From positions 868,001 through 932,000 of the forward strand of contig NZ_WOTN01000003.1 of NCBI RefSeq assembly GCF_010993745.1: DNA of 64,000 nt. The letters run 5' to 3'. The stretch comes from Fodinicola acaciae (GTDB lineage Bacteria; Actinomycetota; Actinomycetes; Mycobacteriales; HKI-0501). Position 1 is the stretch's first letter; every line of letters begins with the position of its first letter. The notes beneath the pieces are model-generated. The model had not been told where the DNA came from. It was given only the letters and a program-made list of their open reading frames with translations, and made no database searches. The position numbers and the translations under genes are program-made. This document shows, one piece after another, positions 61,895 through 64,000 of this stretch.

Positions 61895-62620
61895 TCAGGA
61901 CGCCGTGCAGTCGAAGACCATGCCTGGCTGCGCGACCGTCGCGCCGCCGGCGCGCTGCGATGCCTCATCCGGCGTGAGAGCCGGTGATAGGTGGGTAAGC
62001 ACCAGGCGCTGGGCGTGGAGTCCTGCCGCCACGGCTTCCTCGGGTGTGCAGTGAAATGGTTGCTGCTCGCTTGCGCCGGCCTCGCATAGGAAGACTTCGA
62101 CGCCGTTGGCGAGCTCATTGAGCGCTGGGCAGGCTCCCGAATCAGCGGAATACGCCAGAGACCCGCTGTCGCTGGTGACGCGGAGGCCGTGGGTCGGCAC
62201 AGAATGCTGGACTGGTACGGCCGTGACGTGGAGGTCCCCAACGTCGTACCCGCTCTCCGAGTGCTCGCGGGTGTCGAGTACCCGGCGGATTCGGTCCGGC
62301 CCGTCGTCGTACGGCAAGGCTGCGCCAATCCGGTCCACCCACCCGGCGGGGCCGTAGATCGTGACCCGGCGGGCATCGTCGACGTTGCCTGCCCATTGAT
62401 AGGCGGCGAAGAGATCAGCGCAATGATCCGGATGAAGATGGGAAATCCACACAGCATCAAGATCGTTAGGATGGGCATAACGAAGGAGTTCAGGCCAGAC
62501 CGCGTATCCGAGATCAATGAGCATTTTCGTGTGTGGCGTGGTAAGCAGGTATCCAGATCCCGGACGGCCTGGCGCCGGGAAGGGCGTGTTGTTGCCGAGG
62601 ACGCGTAAAGTAGTGGTCAT
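61895..62620 (-). CDS. MBL-fold hydrolase (RNase Z/AHL-lactonase-like)
   Basis: A 241-residue protein. The metal motif SHLHPDHCADL and later His/Asp residues (PVQHSVPTHG, SADSGACP, LTHLSPALTP) match the compact RNase Z-like MBL group. No signal peptide, so it acts inside. The ATG overlaps the regulator stop upstream (ATGA), so the two are made together. Substrate unknown; candidates are phosphodiesters or cyclic small molecules. Confidence 0.85.
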   Translation of the reverse strand: MTTTLRVLGNNTPFPAPGRPGSGYLLTTPHTKMLIDLGYAVWPELLRYAHPNDLDAVWISHLHPDHCADLFAAYQWAGNVDDARRVTIYGPAGWVDRIGAALPYDDGPDRIRRVLDTREHSESGYDVGDLHVTAVPVQHSVPTHGLRVTSDSGSLAYSADSGACPALNELANGVEVFLCEAGASEQQPFHCTPEEAVAAGLHAQRLVLTHLSPALTPDEASQRAGGATVAQPGMVFDCTAS

Positions 62621-63969
62621 CGCCTGCTCCCAGTTGCGGTGAGCTGCTTCTCGGTCGTTTGCCAGCCGTTCTTGTGTGCACTCAAGAAGGAAGTTACTTC
62701 CTCTGTAAGCTGGCGTGCCTGCACCGACTTCACGAGGCGCCCACCGCGCAACTTCTCCAGGATGACAGCACCACGCCGCACGGCACCACCGAGATAGTGC
62801 CCGTTAGACGCTTCCGTCAACAATGGTTGCAATGTCGCGGCAGCGGCGTCAAGGCTTTCGATGCATAGGTATGCTGTTGCGAGATCCATGCGGGTGGTCG
62901 CCGAATGCCATATCGAGTTGAATTCCGCCGCCTGTCGGTCCAGAGACTCGGACAGCGTGGTCCGCGCGCGATCCGGGTCCCCGATCCAGAGGTACGCCGT
63001 TCCGGCGATCCGAATCTGATTGGAGATTGGGAAAGCCATCACTCCCTCCCCCACGGCAACCCCTGGATAGCTCCGTGCCGCCGCAGCATGGTTGAGTGCA
63101 TTCTTCATTGCTCGGGCATCGCCAATTTTGGCCCAAGCCCGAGCTTCCAGCGTTGCCAGCCGGGCAGACTCAAGTCCGACTGGTGCCGCTTCGCGGGCAC
63201 GCGCGGCGATCGCAGCCGCTGTCTTGAATCTGCCCTGCCAGAAGGCGGCACTACTTCGAATGGACCCGATCCACGCGATGAGCGCGGGCTCTTCAGCTAG
63301 ATTCGCCGCAATGGCCGCGGCGTGTGCATGGCGAGCGGCGGCGATCGGGCGGCGAAGGCGGTCAGCGGCTATGGTCGCCAGCAAGCCACACGATCGCCCA
63401 GCGATCGCGTACAGCTGGCGACTCTGACGTGGATGCTGGCGCCCTTCAAGAGCGTGAAAGGCTTCGTCTCGTATCCATTTGATCTCATGCATGACCGGGA
63501 CAAGCGGTCCGGCGAGCAGGTCGTTGGCACTCCGGTGAAGAGCCTCCTCAAGCTCGTCAATCCGCGCCTCGCTGATGTTCGTACTGTCAGCAAGACGGCC
63601 AAGCTGAGTCGACTCCTTCGCGACGACGTCGATGACGTCTTCGACCGACCCGACAGCTCGGCTATGCGTTGGAGAGGCACCCTCCGGAGCACGTTGGGAG
63701 GCCGCACCAGGTCTCTCAGTGCCGATCAATGCTTCAAGGTCGTCGAAGGCTCGCAGAAGTTCACCACGGGCCTCAACGCGCCGGTCGACGCTTTCCCAGA
63801 AGTCGCGAGTTACGGCTTGACGTCCAGTCTCGACCATGGCAACGGTGGATCGGCCGTAGTGGGTAGTTGGCGCGAGATCCTTCTGTCTGAGGCCAGCCCG
63901 CTGGCGGTACTCGAAGAGCATGCGCCCCAACTCGTAGCGCGCGTCGGCAACGACTTTCGAGTCCTTCAC
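62617..63969 (-). CDS. XRE-family regulator with TPR-like domain
   Basis: A 450-residue protein. The N-terminal helix-turn-helix (MLFEYRQRAGLRQKDLAPTT, YGRSTVAMVETGRQAV) is followed by about 350 mostly helical residues with TPR-like pairs (RLATLEARAWAKIGDARAMK, DRARTTLSESLDRQAAEFNS). This is a common actinobacterial architecture in which the C-terminal part senses a signal. I chose GTG 63969 because GGGGAGG lies 9 bases upstream; a TTG directly after that site is less likely. Coupled to the MBL hydrolase. Confidence 0.85.
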   Translation of the reverse strand: MKDSKVVADARYELGRMLFEYRQRAGLRQKDLAPTTHYGRSTVAMVETGRQAVTRDFWESVDRRVEARGELLRAFDDLEALIGTERPGAASQRAPEGASPTHSRAVGSVEDVIDVVAKESTQLGRLADSTNISEARIDELEEALHRSANDLLAGPLVPVMHEIKWIRDEAFHALEGRQHPRQSRQLYAIAGRSCGLLATIAADRLRRPIAAARHAHAAAIAANLAEEPALIAWIGSIRSSAAFWQGRFKTAAAIAARAREAAPVGLESARLATLEARAWAKIGDARAMKNALNHAAAARSYPGVAVGEGVMAFPISNQIRIAGTAYLWIGDPDRARTTLSESLDRQAAEFNSIWHSATTRMDLATAYLCIESLDAAAATLQPLLTEASNGHYLGGAVRRGAVILEKLRGGRLVKSVQARQLTEEVTSFLSAHKNGWQTTEKQLTATGSRR

Positions 63970-64000
63970 CAGGACCAACCTCCCCGCTGCCCTCGGATGA

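Overview
The window is high-GC actinobacterial DNA. The evidence is the GC-rich coding style with many GTG starts, a mycobacterial Sdh1-type succinate dehydrogenase operon with a DtxR/IdeR-like iron box, SoxR, ECF sigma factors, actinobacterial TldD/TldE, and an actinobacterial Tad (tight adherence) pilus locus. I cannot name the genus from the sequence alone. No rRNA, convincing tRNA or CRISPR array is visible.

The left part (1 to about 39 kb) reads as ordinary chromosome in short, mostly independent transcription units. They are: an ABCG-type ATPase cut by the window edge; a GGCT-like protein; typA; three tandem paralogous cytochrome P450s with a pterin carbinolamine dehydratase; an ECF sigma factor with its membrane partner; tldD-tldE; a SnoaL-type ECF sigma factor; a LysR regulator divergent from sdhCAB; an M15-like peptidase with an N-terminal motif seen on contractile-injection cargo; a NUDIX hydrolase and a solute-binding lipoprotein; a secreted 5'-nucleotidase; soxR divergent from an MFS pump; several regulators; kup; an NAD-dependent epimerase-like protein; a PhyH dioxygenase; and a LysR/MBL pair.

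This left part also carries three layered families of non-coding repeats. The first is a 45-55 bp nested palindrome whose half-arm is GCATGG-N3-CCATGC, present in nine full, half or decayed copies between 1.7 and 33.7 kb. The second is a composite repeat of up to about 0.5 kb in four copies. The third is a MITE-like element with inverted ends in two copies. I found none of them to the right of 34 kb.

The middle part (about 39 to 50 kb) looks like a decayed genomic island. It holds a two-gene cassette of unknown function beside an inverted remnant of its first gene, a tyrosine integrase with an excisionase-like protein, a frameshifted small gene, about 2 kb without intact genes, a secreted RCC1-repeat protein, an arsenate-reductase-like fragment, a complete ISL3-family insertion sequence, and a lysozyme/NlpC-P60 wall hydrolase.

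The right part (50 to 60.7 kb) is one tightly coupled minus-strand operon for a Tad/Flp-type pilus or secretion machine. In order of transcription it encodes a lipoprotein, a secreted protein, a CpaB/SAF protein, a TadZ-like protein without either P-loop lysine, the TadA/CpaF ATPase, a fused TadB-TadC platform, a small pilin-like protein, two TadE proteins, a TadG-like protein, and a 905-residue membrane LysM-BTAD protein. A divergent winged-helix gene with a perfect operator-like dyad upstream is followed by an intact copy of the small gene that is frameshifted at 43 kb. The window ends with a coupled XRE-type regulator and MBL hydrolase pair.
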